Assembly (NCBI RefSeq): GCF_011759365.1
Contig: NZ_JAARLZ010000001.1
Span: 620,001 to 684,000 of the forward strand
Direction: 5' to 3'
Length of the DNA stretch: 64,000 bases
DNA from: Luteibacter anthropi
Lineage (GTDB): Bacteria; Pseudomonadota; Gammaproteobacteria; Xanthomonadales; Rhodanobacteraceae
The position numbers were made by a program, and so were the translations under genes. Below the pieces are notes generated by a model. That model did no database searches and had not been told where the DNA came from. It worked only from the letters and a program-made list of their open reading frames with translations. Of the stretch, positions 16,867 to 26,414 are shown one piece after another. Within the stretch, counting starts at the first letter, position 1. The number at the start of each line of letters is the position of its first letter.

Positions 16867-17478
16867 TTAGACCGATCGATAGGCTTTGACGAAGGCTCGG
16901 GCGCGCTCATGGGTGCGCTCCACGGGCTGGCCCGGCTTGTAGAGGTCGCTGCCGAGACCCGCGCCGATGCATCCCGCGTCGAGGTATTGGCCGAGGTTAT
17001 CAGGGGTGACACCACCTACGGCAAGCAGGGGCACGTCCGGAGGCAGCACGGCACGCAAGGCCTTCACATATCCCGGCCCGAAGGAGGATGCCGGAAACAG
17101 CTTCAGCGACTGGGCGCCGGCCGCCAGGGCCGCGAAGGCCTCGCTGGCCGTGGTGAAGCCGATGGAGGCGTACATGCCGCGCGCGCGGCCCTGTCGGATC
17201 ACCGCCGGGTCGGTGTTGGGGGTAACCAGCAGGTGGCCGCCCAGGTCGGCGACCTGGTCCACGGCCTCCGGGGTGAGCACGGTGCCCGCGCCTACCAGCG
17301 CCCGCTTGCCGGCAGCCTCGACGGCAAGGGGGATGCTGCGCTGCCAGTCGGGGGAGTTGAGCGGCACCTCGATGGCGTCGAAGCCTTCGGCGATGAGGGC
17401 TTCGACATGCCCGACGACCTCGTCGGGGGTGACGCCGCGAAGGATCGCGATGAGGGGGAGCGCAGTCGGCCAGGCCAT
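16867..17478 (-). CDS. dgoA: 2-keto-3-deoxy-6-phosphogalactonate aldolase
   Basis: This 203-residue KDPG/KDPGal-type aldolase splits KDPGal into pyruvate and glyceraldehyde 3-phosphate. Key residues are visible: Glu37 in AIEVPLNSP and the Schiff-base Lys126 in SLKLFPASS; the phosphate-binding end has [12 protein letters not shown] at 17478 is used because the SDR gene ends at 17483; a longer frame from 17511 would overlap that gene. It is the final step of the De Ley-Doudoroff route encoded by this operon. Confidence 0.93.
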   Translation of the reverse strand: MAWPTALPLIAILRGVTPDEVVGHVEALIAEGFDAIEVPLNSPDWQRSIPLAVEAAGKRALVGAGTVLTPEAVDQVADLGGHLLVTPNTDPAVIRQGRARGMYASIGFTTASEAFAALAAGAQSLKLFPASSFGPGYVKALRAVLPPDVPLLAVGGVTPDNLGQYLDAGCIGAGLGSDLYKPGQPVERTHERARAFVKAYRSV

Positions 17479-17482
17479 GGGG

Positions 17483-18283
17483 TTACTCGTGATAGAGCTG
17501 GGAGCGGCCACCGTCGATGCGGATGTCGGCGGCGTTGATGTAGCGGGCTTCGTCCGAGGCGAGGAACAACGCCGTATAGGCGATTTCCTCCGGCTCGCCG
17601 ATCCGCTTGTTGGGCAGGATCTCGGTCTGCTTGCGGCGCTCGGCTTCCGGATCGGGCGCGGCGTCGAAGCCCGCCTTCGCGATGGCGGTGAGCACCAGGC
17701 CGGGCGAGATCGAGTTCACGCGGATGTTCTTAGCGGCGTATTCGATGCCCAGTGCCTTGGTCAGGCCGATGAGGCCGTGCTTGGCGACGGGGTAGGGGAA
17801 GCAGTGCGGGATGATCTTGTGGCCGTGCACCGAGGCGATATTCACGATGCTGCCGCGACCCAGCGAAAGCATGCCCGGCAGGACGGCCTTGGCGCAGTTC
17901 CAGGCGCCTTTGAGGTCCACCTCGAAGCAGCGGGTCCATTCGTCGTCGGTGAGCGACAGCGGCTCGTTGAAGACGTTGATACCGGCATTGTTCACCAGCA
18001 CGTCGGGCGCGCCGAAGCGTTCGGTGGCGGCGGCCACCATGCGCTGGATGGCTTGCGGGTCGGTGACGTCGGCCTCGAACAGCATGGCCTGGTCGGTGTT
18101 GAGGTCGTGCAGGGTCTTGCGGGCCTGCGCGTTGTCTTCCAGCACGTTCAGCACCACGGCGGCGCCATGGGCGGCAAACAGCTTCGCGGTGGCGGCGCCG
18201 ATGCCCTGCGTGGCGCCGGTAACGATGGCGACCTTGCCGGCAAGGCGGGGAAGCGGGGTAGTGCGCGGATCGGGCGTGCTCAT
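17483..18283 (-). CDS. Short-chain dehydrogenase, probable sugar 1-dehydrogenase
   Basis: This 266-residue SDR has the cofactor motif TGATQGIG near residue 22, NNAG, a catalytic Ser in IVNIASVHG and the YxxxK pair in YPVAKHG. Enzymes of this type oxidise D-galactose, L-arabinose or L-fucose at C1. Flanked by a lactonase-like gene and galactonate enzymes, it most likely performs the first step, galactose to galactonolactone; this is inference from position. Its ATG at 18283 overlaps the stop of the SMP-30 gene (ATGA). Confidence 0.85.
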   Translation of the reverse strand: MSTPDPRTTPLPRLAGKVAIVTGATQGIGAATAKLFAAHGAAVVLNVLEDNAQARKTLHDLNTDQAMLFEADVTDPQAIQRMVAAATERFGAPDVLVNNAGINVFNEPLSLTDDEWTRCFEVDLKGAWNCAKAVLPGMLSLGRGSIVNIASVHGHKIIPHCFPYPVAKHGLIGLTKALGIEYAAKNIRVNSISPGLVLTAIAKAGFDAAPDPEAERRKQTEILPNKRIGEPEEIAYTALFLASDEARYINAADIRIDGGRSQLYHE

Positions 18284-19167
18284 GCGTTCACCTTGTGACC
18301 GTAGCGGGCTTCGGGCAGGCCGCGACCGGCAGGCGGCGTGCCGATGTAGATGGCGCCGTCGAAGGGACCGGCCTTGTCGCCCAGGCCCAGGTGGGCGGAG
18401 GTGATGACCATGCGATCCAGTCCGGGACCGGCAAAGCTCACGCAGCTGGGCTGCTTCGAGGGCAGGGCGATAGTGGCGTCCACGCGGCCGTCGGGTGCGT
18501 AGCGCACCACGCGCGAGGCCGCCCATTCGGCGTTCCACAGGAAGCCGTCGGCATCGACGGTGGAGCCGTCGGGCTCGTAGCCCGGTGTGAGCTCGGCGAA
18601 GACGCGGATGCGATCGACATCGCCCGAGGCGGCGTCGTAATCGCAGGCCATGATCTGCGCGGTGGGCGAATCAGTGAAGTACATCGTTTCACCGTCGGGG
18701 CTGAAACAGATGCTGTTGGTGATGGCGGCCTTGGGCAGGGCGAGGCGATGCAAGTGACCATCGTGCGTATAGCGCCAGAACGAAGCGACCTTTTCCGGCC
18801 CGCGCTCGTTGAGCGTGCCGAAGACAAAGTTACCGCCGCGGTCGCAGCGGCCGTCGTTGGCACGCGTACCGAGGATCTCCGGCTCGATGTCCTGGAGGAT
18901 GTGCAGGCGGCCGTCACGCGTGTCGAAGCGGGCGATCTGCTTTTCCAGCGCGAGCAGCAGCACGCCGGTCTCGTGCGTGAGCGCGAAGCAGCACAGCCGG
19001 GCGGGCAGCACATGCTCGCTGACATGGCCGGTGGCCGGGTCGTAGGCGAACAGGCGCGAGGTGGCGATGTCGGTCCAGCGGACCAGGCCGGCCAGGTCGT
19101 CCCAGATCACGCCCTCGGCGTGGGCCTGGCGCTGGTCGGAGAGGGGCTTGAAGTCGGATTCGGTCAT
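18280..19167 (-). CDS. SMP-30/gluconolactonase-type sugar lactonase
   Basis: This 295-residue protein belongs to the SMP-30/LRE beta-propeller family. Metal-site motifs are visible: AEGVIWDD (Glu), RANDGRCDRGGNF (Asn/Asp), ITNSICFSPDG and EPDGSTVDADGFLWNAEW. It should open the aldonolactone made by the neighbouring dehydrogenase. It is cytoplasmic, with no signal peptide. The start overlaps the permease stop and the end overlaps the SDR start, so it lies inside one tightly packed operon. Confidence 0.9.
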   Translation of the reverse strand: MTESDFKPLSDQRQAHAEGVIWDDLAGLVRWTDIATSRLFAYDPATGHVSEHVLPARLCCFALTHETGVLLLALEKQIARFDTRDGRLHILQDIEPEILGTRANDGRCDRGGNFVFGTLNERGPEKVASFWRYTHDGHLHRLALPKAAITNSICFSPDGETMYFTDSPTAQIMACDYDAASGDVDRIRVFAELTPGYEPDGSTVDADGFLWNAEWAASRVVRYAPDGRVDATIALPSKQPSCVSFAGPGLDRMVITSAHLGLGDKAGPFDGAIYIGTPPAGRGLPEARYGHKVNA

Positions 19168-20168
19168 CAGCGGGCTTGCCTGCGATTCTTGAGCTGGTCC
19201 ACGAGTACGGCGATCAGGAGGATCGTGCCGCGGACCAGGTACTGGTAGAAGGCGTCGATGTTCATGAGGCTCATCGCATTCTGCACAGTGCCCATGATGA
19301 GAACGCCAACGATCACGCCGCTGATCGTGGCGCGGCCGCCCATGAGGGATACGCCGCCCAGCACGCAGGCCGAGATCACGTTCAGTTCGAAGCCTTCACC
19401 CGCATTGGGCTGGCCGCTGGTCATGCGCGAGGCCAGGATGATGCCGGCCAGCGCTGCCACCACGCCCTGGATCAGGAAGATGGCGATGCGCACGCGGTCC
19501 ACCGACACGCCGGCCAGGCGGGCCGCGTCGGGGTTGCCGCCGATGGCCAGGGTGTTGCGGCCGTAAATGGTCTTGTTCAGCAGCACGCCGAACACGGCGA
19601 AGCAGGCCAGGGTGACCCACACCGGTACGGGCAGGCCCAGCAGCTCGGCACTGCCGATGGTGAAGAACGCCTCGTTGGTGACGCCCACCGCCTGCCCCTG
19701 AGAGCTGATGAAGGCGAGGCCGCGCACGATTTCCATCGTGGCCAGCGTGGTGATCAGTGCGTTGATCCTGAGCTTGGCGATCACCGCACCGTTGACGAAG
19801 CCCACGAGACCACCGGCGACCAGGGCCGCGGCGACACCGATGGTGACGCTGCCCGTGGCATTGGCGACGATGGCGCAGAACACGCCGGCGAAGGCCACGG
19901 TGGAGCCCACCGAGAGATCGAAGTCACGCGAGGCCAGGCAGAACATCATGGTGCAGGAGACCATGCCGATCTGCGACACGGACAGCAGCAGGCCGACCAT
20001 GTTGTCCCACGAGAAGAAGTACTGGACGCTGGCGCTCAGCACGGCGAACAGCGCAATGAAGATGAGGATGAGGCTGTAGTCGTCCACGACCTGCCAGAGC
20101 AGGGCACGGCGGCGGGCGGCCGGCGTTTCGCGGGTGGCACCGATGGCGGCGGCTTGGGAGTCGGTCAT
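19167..20168 (-). CDS. araH: AraH-type sugar ABC transporter permease
   Basis: This 333-residue inner-membrane permease has about nine hydrophobic segments, with the family blocks DFDLSVGSTVAFAG and NAGEGFELNVISACVLGGVSLMGG typical of AraH/RbsC permeases of pentose and hexose importers. ATG at 20168 is preferred over an upstream ATG that lies inside the ATPase gene. It works with the ATPase and binding protein encoded upstream. The transported sugar is probably galactose or arabinose. Confidence 0.9.
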   Translation of the reverse strand: MTDSQAAAIGATRETPAARRRALLWQVVDDYSLILIFIALFAVLSASVQYFFSWDNMVGLLLSVSQIGMVSCTMMFCLASRDFDLSVGSTVAFAGVFCAIVANATGSVTIGVAAALVAGGLVGFVNGAVIAKLRINALITTLATMEIVRGLAFISSQGQAVGVTNEAFFTIGSAELLGLPVPVWVTLACFAVFGVLLNKTIYGRNTLAIGGNPDAARLAGVSVDRVRIAIFLIQGVVAALAGIILASRMTSGQPNAGEGFELNVISACVLGGVSLMGGRATISGVIVGVLIMGTVQNAMSLMNIDAFYQYLVRGTILLIAVLVDQLKNRRQAR

Positions 20169-20172
20169 GGGA

Positions 20173-21693
20173 TTACCTGGCGTTCGTGGCGGTGGTGCCT
20201 TCGGGGAGCGCGGCGGCGAGCACGTTGCGCTCGTTCGCTTCGCCGCGGGCGAACTGGGCAACGATGCGGCCGTGGCACATGGCGATCACCCGGTCCGAGA
20301 CGCCGAGTACTTCCGGCAGCTCGCTGGAGATCATCACCACGGCCACGCCACGCGCGGCCAGCTCGTAGAGCACGTTGTAGATTTCGTTCTTGGCGCCGAC
20401 GTCGATGCCACGGGTGGGCTCGTCGACGATCAGCACGCGGAGGTCTTTCTCGGCCAGCCAGCGCGAGAGCACGGCCTTTTGCTGGTTGCCGCCGGAAAGC
20501 AGGCGGATTTCCTGGCGCCGGTGCGGCGTGCGGATGCGCAGGCGTTCGATGTAGCTGTCGGCCGTCTTCGCTTCCACGCGGTCGTTCACGAACAGGCCGG
20601 CGGTAAGGTGGTTGCGTCGCGCACTGATGTTGATGTTCTCGGACACCGAACGCACGCCGATGATGCCTTCCTCCTTGCGGTCTTCCGGGCAGAAGACCAG
20701 GCCGTGGCGGATCGCATCGCGGATATGCGAGGGCTTCACCGGATGGCCGTCCACGCTCACCTCGCCGGAGAGACGGCGGTCGGCACCGTAGACGGCGCGC
20801 ATCACTTCGGAGCGACCCGCACCCACGAGGCCGAAGAAGCCGACGATCTCGCCGGCCCGCACCTCGAAGCTCACCGGGCGCTGCACGATACGGCTGGTGA
20901 CGTCCTGCACGGCCAGGCGTACGTCACCGTGCTCGCGGGGCTTGTAGCCCCAGATGTCGCCGATGTCGCGGCCCACCATGCGCTGCACGAGGGTGTCGCG
21001 GGTCACGCCTTCCAATGTGTCGAAATCGGCCACCTTGCGGCCGTCGCGGAAGATCGTGGCGGCATCGCACAGCTCGAAGATTTCATCGAGGCGATGCGAG
21101 ATGTAGATCATCGCCTTGCCCTGTGCACGCAGGTCGCGTACCAGGCGGAACAACACCTCGGTTTCGCGGTGCGACAGTGAGCTGGTGGGCTCGTCGAGCG
21201 CAAGGATGGTGGCGTCGCGCAGGATCGCCTTCACGATCTCCACCATCTGCCGCTGGCCGATGGACAGCTGGCGCAGCTTCGCTCGCGGGTCGAGGTCCAC
21301 GCCCAGTGCATCGAGGCGTTCGCGTGTCCAGGCCAGTGCGCGGCGGCGGTCCACGAGGCCGAAGCGCGTGGGCAGGCGACCGAGCAGCAGGTTTTCCATC
21401 ACCGACAGCTCGGGTACGTACTGGAGTTCCTGGTGGATCACGGCCACGCCCGCACCGATGGCATCGGCGGCGCTGCGGAATGCCTGCACGTCGCCGTCGA
21501 TCGCCACGGCGCCCTCGTCGGGAATGTATTCCCCGCCGAGGATCTTCATCATCGTGGACTTGCCGGCACCATTTTCGCCGAGCAGGCCATGCACGCTGCC
21601 GGCGCGCACGGCAAAGCTCACATCGGAGAGCGCGCGTACGCCGGGAAAGCTCTTCCCGATATGACGGAATTCCAGGCGCGGCGCGCTCCCCAT
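20173..21693 (-). CDS. araG: AraG-type sugar ABC transporter ATPase (two ABC domains)
   Basis: This 506-residue fused ATPase has two nucleotide-binding domains. The first has Walker [10 protein letters not shown], signature [11 protein letters not shown] and Walker [11 protein letters not shown]. The second has the degenerate P-loop GLVGAGRSE and signature [15 protein letters not shown] with [15 protein letters not shown]. This arrangement is normal for AraG/RbsA/MglA. ATG at 21693 lies three bases after the binding-protein stop; longer frames overlap that gene. Confidence 0.92.
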   Translation of the reverse strand: MGSAPRLEFRHIGKSFPGVRALSDVSFAVRAGSVHGLLGENGAGKSTMMKILGGEYIPDEGAVAIDGDVQAFRSAADAIGAGVAVIHQELQYVPELSVMENLLLGRLPTRFGLVDRRRALAWTRERLDALGVDLDPRAKLRQLSIGQRQMVEIVKAILRDATILALDEPTSSLSHRETEVLFRLVRDLRAQGKAMIYISHRLDEIFELCDAATIFRDGRKVADFDTLEGVTRDTLVQRMVGRDIGDIWGYKPREHGDVRLAVQDVTSRIVQRPVSFEVRAGEIVGFFGLVGAGRSEVMRAVYGADRRLSGEVSVDGHPVKPSHIRDAIRHGLVFCPEDRKEEGIIGVRSVSENINISARRNHLTAGLFVNDRVEAKTADSYIERLRIRTPHRRQEIRLLSGGNQQKAVLSRWLAEKDLRVLIVDEPTRGIDVGAKNEIYNVLYELAARGVAVVMISSELPEVLGVSDRVIAMCHGRIVAQFARGEANERNVLAAALPEGTTATNAR

Positions 21694-21695
21694 GC

Positions 21696-22685
21696 TCAAA
21701 GCCCCATTTCCTTGCGCACTTCGGCGACGTTGCCGCGGGTGATGAGACGGCCCGTGGTCAGCGTGAGTGCGGGCGGTGCCTTGTCGGTCCTGATCCACTC
21801 GTACATGTCGATCGAGGTCTCATAGCCATGACGCTTCGGGCTGATGAGCACGCTGCCGAAGAAGCCGGTCGGCTCGCCCTTGGCAAACTCGTTGAGTGCC
21901 GATTTGCTGCCGCCGATACCCACGCCGATCATGTTGTCCGCTCGGAAACCACGGCCTTCGGCGGCACGCACGGCACCCAGCACGGCTTCGTCGTTGAGGC
22001 CGAACGCTACCCAGTGCTTGAACTTCGGGTTCTGCGTGATGGCGATATTGGCCGCGTTGAAGGCGTTTTCGGTGTCCGTCTTCGCCTGCGGGGCATTGAT
22101 GACGTTGGCCTTCGGGAAGCCTGCAGCCGTGAGTGCGGCAATGGCGCCGTCGGTGCGGTCCTTGGCCGTGGGCAGTTGGTCGTAGGAGATGCGCAGCGCG
22201 CCGGTTTCTTCCGGCTTCCAGCCGCGCTTCTTGATTTCGTCGGCAATGGCCTGGCCCACCTGCTCGCCGATCTTCGAGGCCGAGATGCCCATATGCGGCA
22301 CCGACTCGATGGGCTTGCCAGCGCCATCCACGAGACGATCATCCACGGTCATCAGCTTCAGGTGGTTCATCTTCGCCTTGGCGACGATGGACGGCCCCAG
22401 CTTCACGTCAGGCGTGCAGATGACAAAACCCTGTGCGTGCTGCGACTTCAGATTGTCGATGGCGGTAAGCACCTGGCCACCGTCCGGCGCGCCGATCTTC
22501 ACCAGGGTGAAGCCCTTTTCCTTCGCGGCCTGCTCGGCGTACTTCCATTCGTCCTGGAACCAGGGTTCCTCGGGCTGCTTCACCACGAAACCGATCTTCA
22601 CCGGTTCGTCGGCAAAAGCGGGCGCGGCGGTGAAAGCCATGGCCAGGGCAAGGGCGCGAAGGCCCAGTGCGATCTTCATCTTCAT
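21696..22685 (-). CDS. araF: AraF-type periplasmic sugar-binding protein
   Basis: This 329-residue periplasmic binding protein has a signal peptide of about 25 residues ending APAFA. The mature start [22 protein letters not shown] is the strand-helix of the arabinose-binding subgroup. E. coli AraF binds L-arabinose and, less tightly, D-galactose, which fits the galactose catabolic genes around it. A GAGGAGGGA site precedes ATG at 22685; the upstream in-frame ATG would place the start before that site. The gene sits between the KDGal kinase and the transporter ATPase. Confidence 0.92.
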   Translation of the reverse strand: MKMKIALGLRALALAMAFTAAPAFADEPVKIGFVVKQPEEPWFQDEWKYAEQAAKEKGFTLVKIGAPDGGQVLTAIDNLKSQHAQGFVICTPDVKLGPSIVAKAKMNHLKLMTVDDRLVDGAGKPIESVPHMGISASKIGEQVGQAIADEIKKRGWKPEETGALRISYDQLPTAKDRTDGAIAALTAAGFPKANVINAPQAKTDTENAFNAANIAITQNPKFKHWVAFGLNDEAVLGAVRAAEGRGFRADNMIGVGIGGSKSALNEFAKGEPTGFFGSVLISPKRHGYETSIDMYEWIRTDKAPPALTLTTGRLITRGNVAEVRKEMGL

Positions 22686-22713
22686 GCGATCCCTCCTCAT
22701 GTGCGTGCGCAGT

Positions 22714-23712
22714 TCAGCCGAGCAGCCCGCGCTGGCGGGCGACGGCGATGGCGCCGCTGCCCGCGAGATCGCGCTGTTCGTCGTCGCCCAGTACCGTGAC
22801 GGTGCCGGAAAAGAAATCGTCGCCTTCCACCAGCCGGGCGATGGCCTCGCGCAGGATCGGCTTGCCGCTGACGACGAAGCGCGTACCCGGACTCATGCGG
22901 ATCGCGCTGGAATTCTTGAGCGTGAGCAGGTCGGAGCCCAGCACCGCGCCCAGCAGGAAGTTGGCGCGTGCGTTGGCGTCGTACACCGCGAACTGGTCGA
23001 GGATGCGCACGCTGAAACAGGCGCGACCCAGGCCGATCTTCTTGGACGACTCGGCGCCGGCAAGCAGCATTTCCGGATCGATGCGCTTCGCGAAGCCATC
23101 CTTCAGCGAGCCTGCCAGGATGGTGTCGTGCGAGATCACGTGCAGCAGTTCGCCGGCCAGCGTGGTCACACAGCCGTCGATGCGCTGTTTCGCGTCGATG
23201 CTGACGAACTTCGAGTGCGAGCCCGGCAGCACGATGACGGTGGGCTCGGCGAGGCCGAGGCGTTCCACGAGCGCGAAGGATTCGGTTTCCTCCCCGCGCA
23301 TCATGTCCATCGCCTCGCAGTTGTGCAGGCCGATGTGATCCACCGCGTTGCGTACGCCGGGCACGAACCAGATCGGTGCGTGCCATACATCGGCGATCAG
23401 TGATTCGCGCATGGCTTTGGCGAGGTCGTCGATGCCGGCAGGTGCAGGCACGTGCGGGATCTCGCACAGGCCGACGTTGGAGGTGATCATGCCCGAGGCA
23501 AGCACCAGCCCTACGTCTTTGCGCTGCACATTTGCCGTTTCAAGGGTTTCGGCGATGGTCTCGCGTACGCCTTCTTTCAGCTTTGCCGTGCTGCCCGTGA
23601 TCGCGGTATCGCGCACGCCCACCTGGCGTGCGGCATTGGCGAGCACCTCGCCGTCGCGCCAGAGCGTGACGCGGGTGTTGGTGGTGCCGGTGTCGATGGT
23701 AAGGATGTTCAT
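22714..23712 (-). CDS. dgoK: 2-keto-3-deoxygalactonate kinase
   Basis: This 332-residue DgoK-family kinase makes KDPGal from KDGal. It starts MNILTIDTGTTNTRVTLW, the phosphate-1 motif of the ASKHA fold, and has VLPGSHSKFV and LAGELLHVIS, characteristic of DgoK. It is the first gene of the minus-strand operon, with about 28 bases to the binding-protein gene. Its promoter must lie in the 104-base gap shared with the divergent LysR regulator. Confidence 0.93.
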   Translation of the reverse strand: MNILTIDTGTTNTRVTLWRDGEVLANAARQVGVRDTAITGSTAKLKEGVRETIAETLETANVQRKDVGLVLASGMITSNVGLCEIPHVPAPAGIDDLAKAMRESLIADVWHAPIWFVPGVRNAVDHIGLHNCEAMDMMRGEETESFALVERLGLAEPTVIVLPGSHSKFVSIDAKQRIDGCVTTLAGELLHVISHDTILAGSLKDGFAKRIDPEMLLAGAESSKKIGLGRACFSVRILDQFAVYDANARANFLLGAVLGSDLLTLKNSSAIRMSPGTRFVVSGKPILREAIARLVEGDDFFSGTVTVLGDDEQRDLAGSGAIAVARQRGLLG

Positions 23713-23816
23713 CGAAGATCCGTTCGAAAGCGCAGCGGATTCTTGGCGGCTTCCGGTAACGCAGGCAAACTAGAAATTCTTCGGGTCTTCCCCAAATTTT
23801 TCTTGATGACTCTGCA
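23713..23816. promoter_or_regulatory. Shared control region of the galactonate operon and its LysR regulator
   Basis: This 104-base divergent spacer is more AT-rich than its surroundings. An imperfect dyad, AGAAATT at 23773-23779 facing AATTTTTCT at 23795-23803, could be a LysR binding box next to the start of the regulator gene. The LysR start at 23817 has no clear ribosome site, suggesting low expression. No -35/-10 pair could be assigned with confidence. Confidence 0.45.
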
Positions 23817-24671
23817 ATGAAGCGTTCGCTCCCCCTCAACGCCGTGCGTGTGTTCGAGCTTGCGGCGCAGCATTTGAGCTTCACCAAAGCCGGTGAGGAA
23901 CTGTCGTTGACGGCTGCTGCGGTCAGCGCGCAAGTCAAATTACTGGAGTCCTACCTCGGTACACCGCTTTTTGTGCGAAGCAACAACAAGCTGTCGCTGA
24001 CGACGGCGGGGGAGAATTATTTCCCGCGTATCCGCGACGCTTTTCGTGCGCTGCAACATGCTACGGACCAGGTCATGGGGCAGCGCAGCGTGGGTCTTCG
24101 GGTGTCGGTGCCCCCTACGTTCGGTACCAAATGGCTCGTGCCGAGGCTATTCCGGTTCTTCGCGAAGCACCCGGATATTGCGGTCGAGGTGGTTATCGAC
24201 GGAGGAGGAGGTTGGGATATTGCTATCGATGACCGTCCGGCTGAAGGTATGGAGCCCCTCGTAACTTCAGCCTATACCCCCGTCTGCGCGCCCGTGCTGG
24301 CGAAACAGATTCAGCACCCGGAAGATCTCGCAGCCTGTCTGCTGTTGCATGAGCGACCGGGGCGGAGAGCCGCCCCGGTCGCAGGCTGGGATCAATGGTT
24401 CAGGCGCCACGGTGTGGAGCCTTCCCTCATTTCCAGGGAGATGGGGTTTGGAGATGGGACCATGATGCTGCAGGCCGCCATTGAGGGGCAGGGGGTCGCG
24501 CTTGCCCTGCAGCTTTTGGTGGCCTATGACCTCGCTGCGGGACGACTGGTGGAGCCGTTGCGCATGGAGGCAGACCTGCAGCATACGTACTACCTGTCGG
24601 TCTCCCAGGACGCGCTGTCAAACGAAGAGACGACGATATTCAAGGACTGGCTCTTCGGTGAGCTGGGATGA
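23817..24671 (+). CDS. LysR-family transcriptional regulator (GcvA-like)
   Basis: This 284-residue regulator has an N-terminal winged helix (AVRVFELAAQHLSFTKAGEE, then LTAAAVSAQVKLLESYLGTP) in the style of GcvA. Its periplasmic-binding-protein-like domain begins at LRVSVPPTFGTKWLVPRL. Being divergent from the galactonate/galactose operon, it is its likely controller. Other bacteria use GntR-type (DgoR) or LacI/AraC-type regulators for these genes, so a LysR type is less common. It runs convergently into the orphan gene at 24697. Confidence 0.88.
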   Translation: MKRSLPLNAVRVFELAAQHLSFTKAGEELSLTAAAVSAQVKLLESYLGTPLFVRSNNKLSLTTAGENYFPRIRDAFRALQHATDQVMGQRSVGLRVSVPPTFGTKWLVPRLFRFFAKHPDIAVEVVIDGGGGWDIAIDDRPAEGMEPLVTSAYTPVCAPVLAKQIQHPEDLAACLLLHERPGRRAAPVAGWDQWFRRHGVEPSLISREMGFGDGTMMLQAAIEGQGVALALQLLVAYDLAAGRLVEPLRMEADLQHTYYLSVSQDALSNEETTIFKDWLFGELG

Positions 24672-24696
24672 TCTCTGATATCGTCAAGAGCCCTGC

Positions 24697-25533
24697 TCAT
24701 GGCCGTGGAGGTCGGCTGTCGATGACGCCGTAACGCGCAAACTGACTGACGAAAGGGACTTCACCAGACGACTTGTGTACCTGTGCGGCATCGGGAATAC
24801 CTATGCCGGGAATCCATACGGGGTAGCGATAGTAAGCATAGATGGCGAGGAGTTTACCGTTCCAGCGGTCGATCCTTTCCTTTGGAAAGTATGTCCGGGC
24901 GATGAGCAGGTCTCCTTCGAGTATTGCGGACGATGTAACGGTAGTATCGCTGAAGACCATCGTTACGACGGCATCCACGGGACGACGTGCCTGTCCCCTT
25001 GGAAGTTGCACGTCTATCCCATATACCTCTTTATCGTCGTCATCCCGATCTATTGGCAGCGTTGCTATGTCGATGATGCGATCGGCGGCCTGCGGCACTG
25101 TCGGCGGTTGATACGACGCCAGATCAGATTGTATGAGTTGCCAGCTATAACTTCCCTGCACAAATTGAGGCGGATTTTCGTCGGGTGAGGTTTTGTAGTA
25201 AATGTTTCCCCAGCCTGTTTTGATATCTCCGAAAATGAGGCCTTCCGGAACGGCGAATCGCAACTCTGCTCTTTCGTCTGGAATCTTCATGGCTGCACAT
25301 ATGACAGCGTCCCTTTCGGAGTCCCGGCTTTCACTGTCATAACCGAATGAGTGGCTGTCCAGCCAGAGATAATGCCCTGCCGGCAGGTGGTCTCCGAGCG
25401 CCAGCCGAAGGTCCAGGACGTCACCATGCGCCTTGTGATGAAGGGTCGGTGAAACGGGGCCGTCTTTTTGTGTGGTGAACCGCAGCGCGCCTGCGGGCCA
25501 GGTGAGCGCTCTAACAGGGTGTTTGTTTTCCAT
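24697..25533 (-). CDS. Protein of unknown function with atypical base composition
   Basis: This 278-residue cytoplasmic-looking protein, with no signal or membrane helix, was not recognised. It has no repeats; the visible pattern is alternating beta-type segments (LDLRLALGD, AELRFAVPEG, AVVTMVFSDTTVTSS) with an acidic run DRDDDDKE near the middle, suggesting a beta-sandwich. Codon use is less GC-biased than in neighbouring genes, with many ATA, TAT and AAA-type codons, and the gap upstream is strongly AT-rich, both signs of recent acquisition. It stands alone between the LysR and DedA genes. Confidence 0.75.
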   Translation of the reverse strand: MENKHPVRALTWPAGALRFTTQKDGPVSPTLHHKAHGDVLDLRLALGDHLPAGHYLWLDSHSFGYDSESRDSERDAVICAAMKIPDERAELRFAVPEGLIFGDIKTGWGNIYYKTSPDENPPQFVQGSYSWQLIQSDLASYQPPTVPQAADRIIDIATLPIDRDDDDKEVYGIDVQLPRGQARRPVDAVVTMVFSDTTVTSSAILEGDLLIARTYFPKERIDRWNGKLLAIYAYYRYPVWIPGIGIPDAAQVHKSSGEVPFVSQFARYGVIDSRPPRP

Positions 25534-25629
25534 GCGCTAACTCCTCGGTGCCCGATATGGGCCATCGGAGTATCGGGCGTCAAGGGATGACGATGGGGGA
25601 AAATCGTTATGTCGTTATTGGTCGGTTTT

Positions 25630-25654
25630 TTTCATATATTTGATTTATATGAAA
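25630..25654. promoter_or_regulatory. AT-rich palindrome upstream of the orphan gene
   Basis: A perfect 9-base inverted repeat, TTTCATATA (25630-25638) and TATATGAAA (25646-25654), surrounds a 7-base loop. It lies in a very AT-rich 172-base gap, after the DedA stop and about 97 bases before the orphan gene's start. It could be an operator or part of a promoter. It lacks the T-run expected of a terminator for DedA on the minus strand. Confidence 0.55.
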
Positions 25655-25705
25655 TATTCCGATTTCGGGGTGAGCAAGTGGCCGATTTTTCCGGCCAAAT
25701 GCATT

Positions 25706-26323
25706 TCAGCAGTCGCGGGCGTCGGCCTTGCGCTTGCGCCACCACAGCACGCCCAGCACGACGATGACCGCACCGATGGCCAGCCACACGCCGGTCTGCC
25801 CACGACGGATCCACATCGTCAGCCACTCGTGGTTGTGCGCACCGAAATACCCCAGGTACACCCATAGCGGCACGCTGATGATCGCGGCCATGCCATCGAG
25901 CAGCAGGAAACGGAAAAAACCCACGCGATGCGTGGCACCGGCGGTGATGAACACGGCGGTGCGCATGCCGGGAAGGAAGCGTGCCACGAACATCATGCGA
26001 TTGCCGTAACGCTCGAATTTCTCCTGCACCTTCGCATAGCGCTCTGGCGTAAGCAGCCGTGCCACGAAACGCCAGCGCAGGATGCGGGCACCGAAATGGC
26101 GGCCCAGCAGGAACATGGTGGAATCGCCGACCAGCACGCCGGCCAGCCCCACGAGCACCATGGTGTGAACGTCGCCGTAGCCCAGGCCCGTAATGATGCC
26201 GCCGGCCACGAGGGTGATGTCTTCGGGCAGCGGGATACCCGCTCCACAGAGCATCAGGGCGATGAAGACGGCCGCATAGCCGCTCCGCCCGAACACATCG
26301 ACGAGGTTGTTGAGCAAATCCAT
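25706..26323 (-). CDS. DedA-family membrane protein
   Basis: This 205-residue inner-membrane protein of the DedA/VTT family acts in undecaprenyl-phosphate or phospholipid flipping in related bacteria. The family segment GAGIPLPEDITLVAGG and the later RFLPGMRTAVFITAG with the conserved Arg are present, and there are about five hydrophobic stretches. It follows dnaG in the same direction, in the position where rpoD is found in many relatives. It is probably translated from its own or the dnaG message; 91 bases separate the genes. Confidence 0.88.
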   Translation of the reverse strand: MDLLNNLVDVFGRSGYAAVFIALMLCGAGIPLPEDITLVAGGIITGLGYGDVHTMVLVGLAGVLVGDSTMFLLGRHFGARILRWRFVARLLTPERYAKVQEKFERYGNRMMFVARFLPGMRTAVFITAGATHRVGFFRFLLLDGMAAIISVPLWVYLGYFGAHNHEWLTMWIRRGQTGVWLAIGAVIVVLGVLWWRKRKADARDC

Positions 26324-26414
26324 CAGTAACGCACGAACCCGGCCCCGGCCGGTCCCTTCATGGAACGAAGGACGGATGATCCCATGGATCGCGTGTCATG
26401 CGCGGTGCGCTGCA

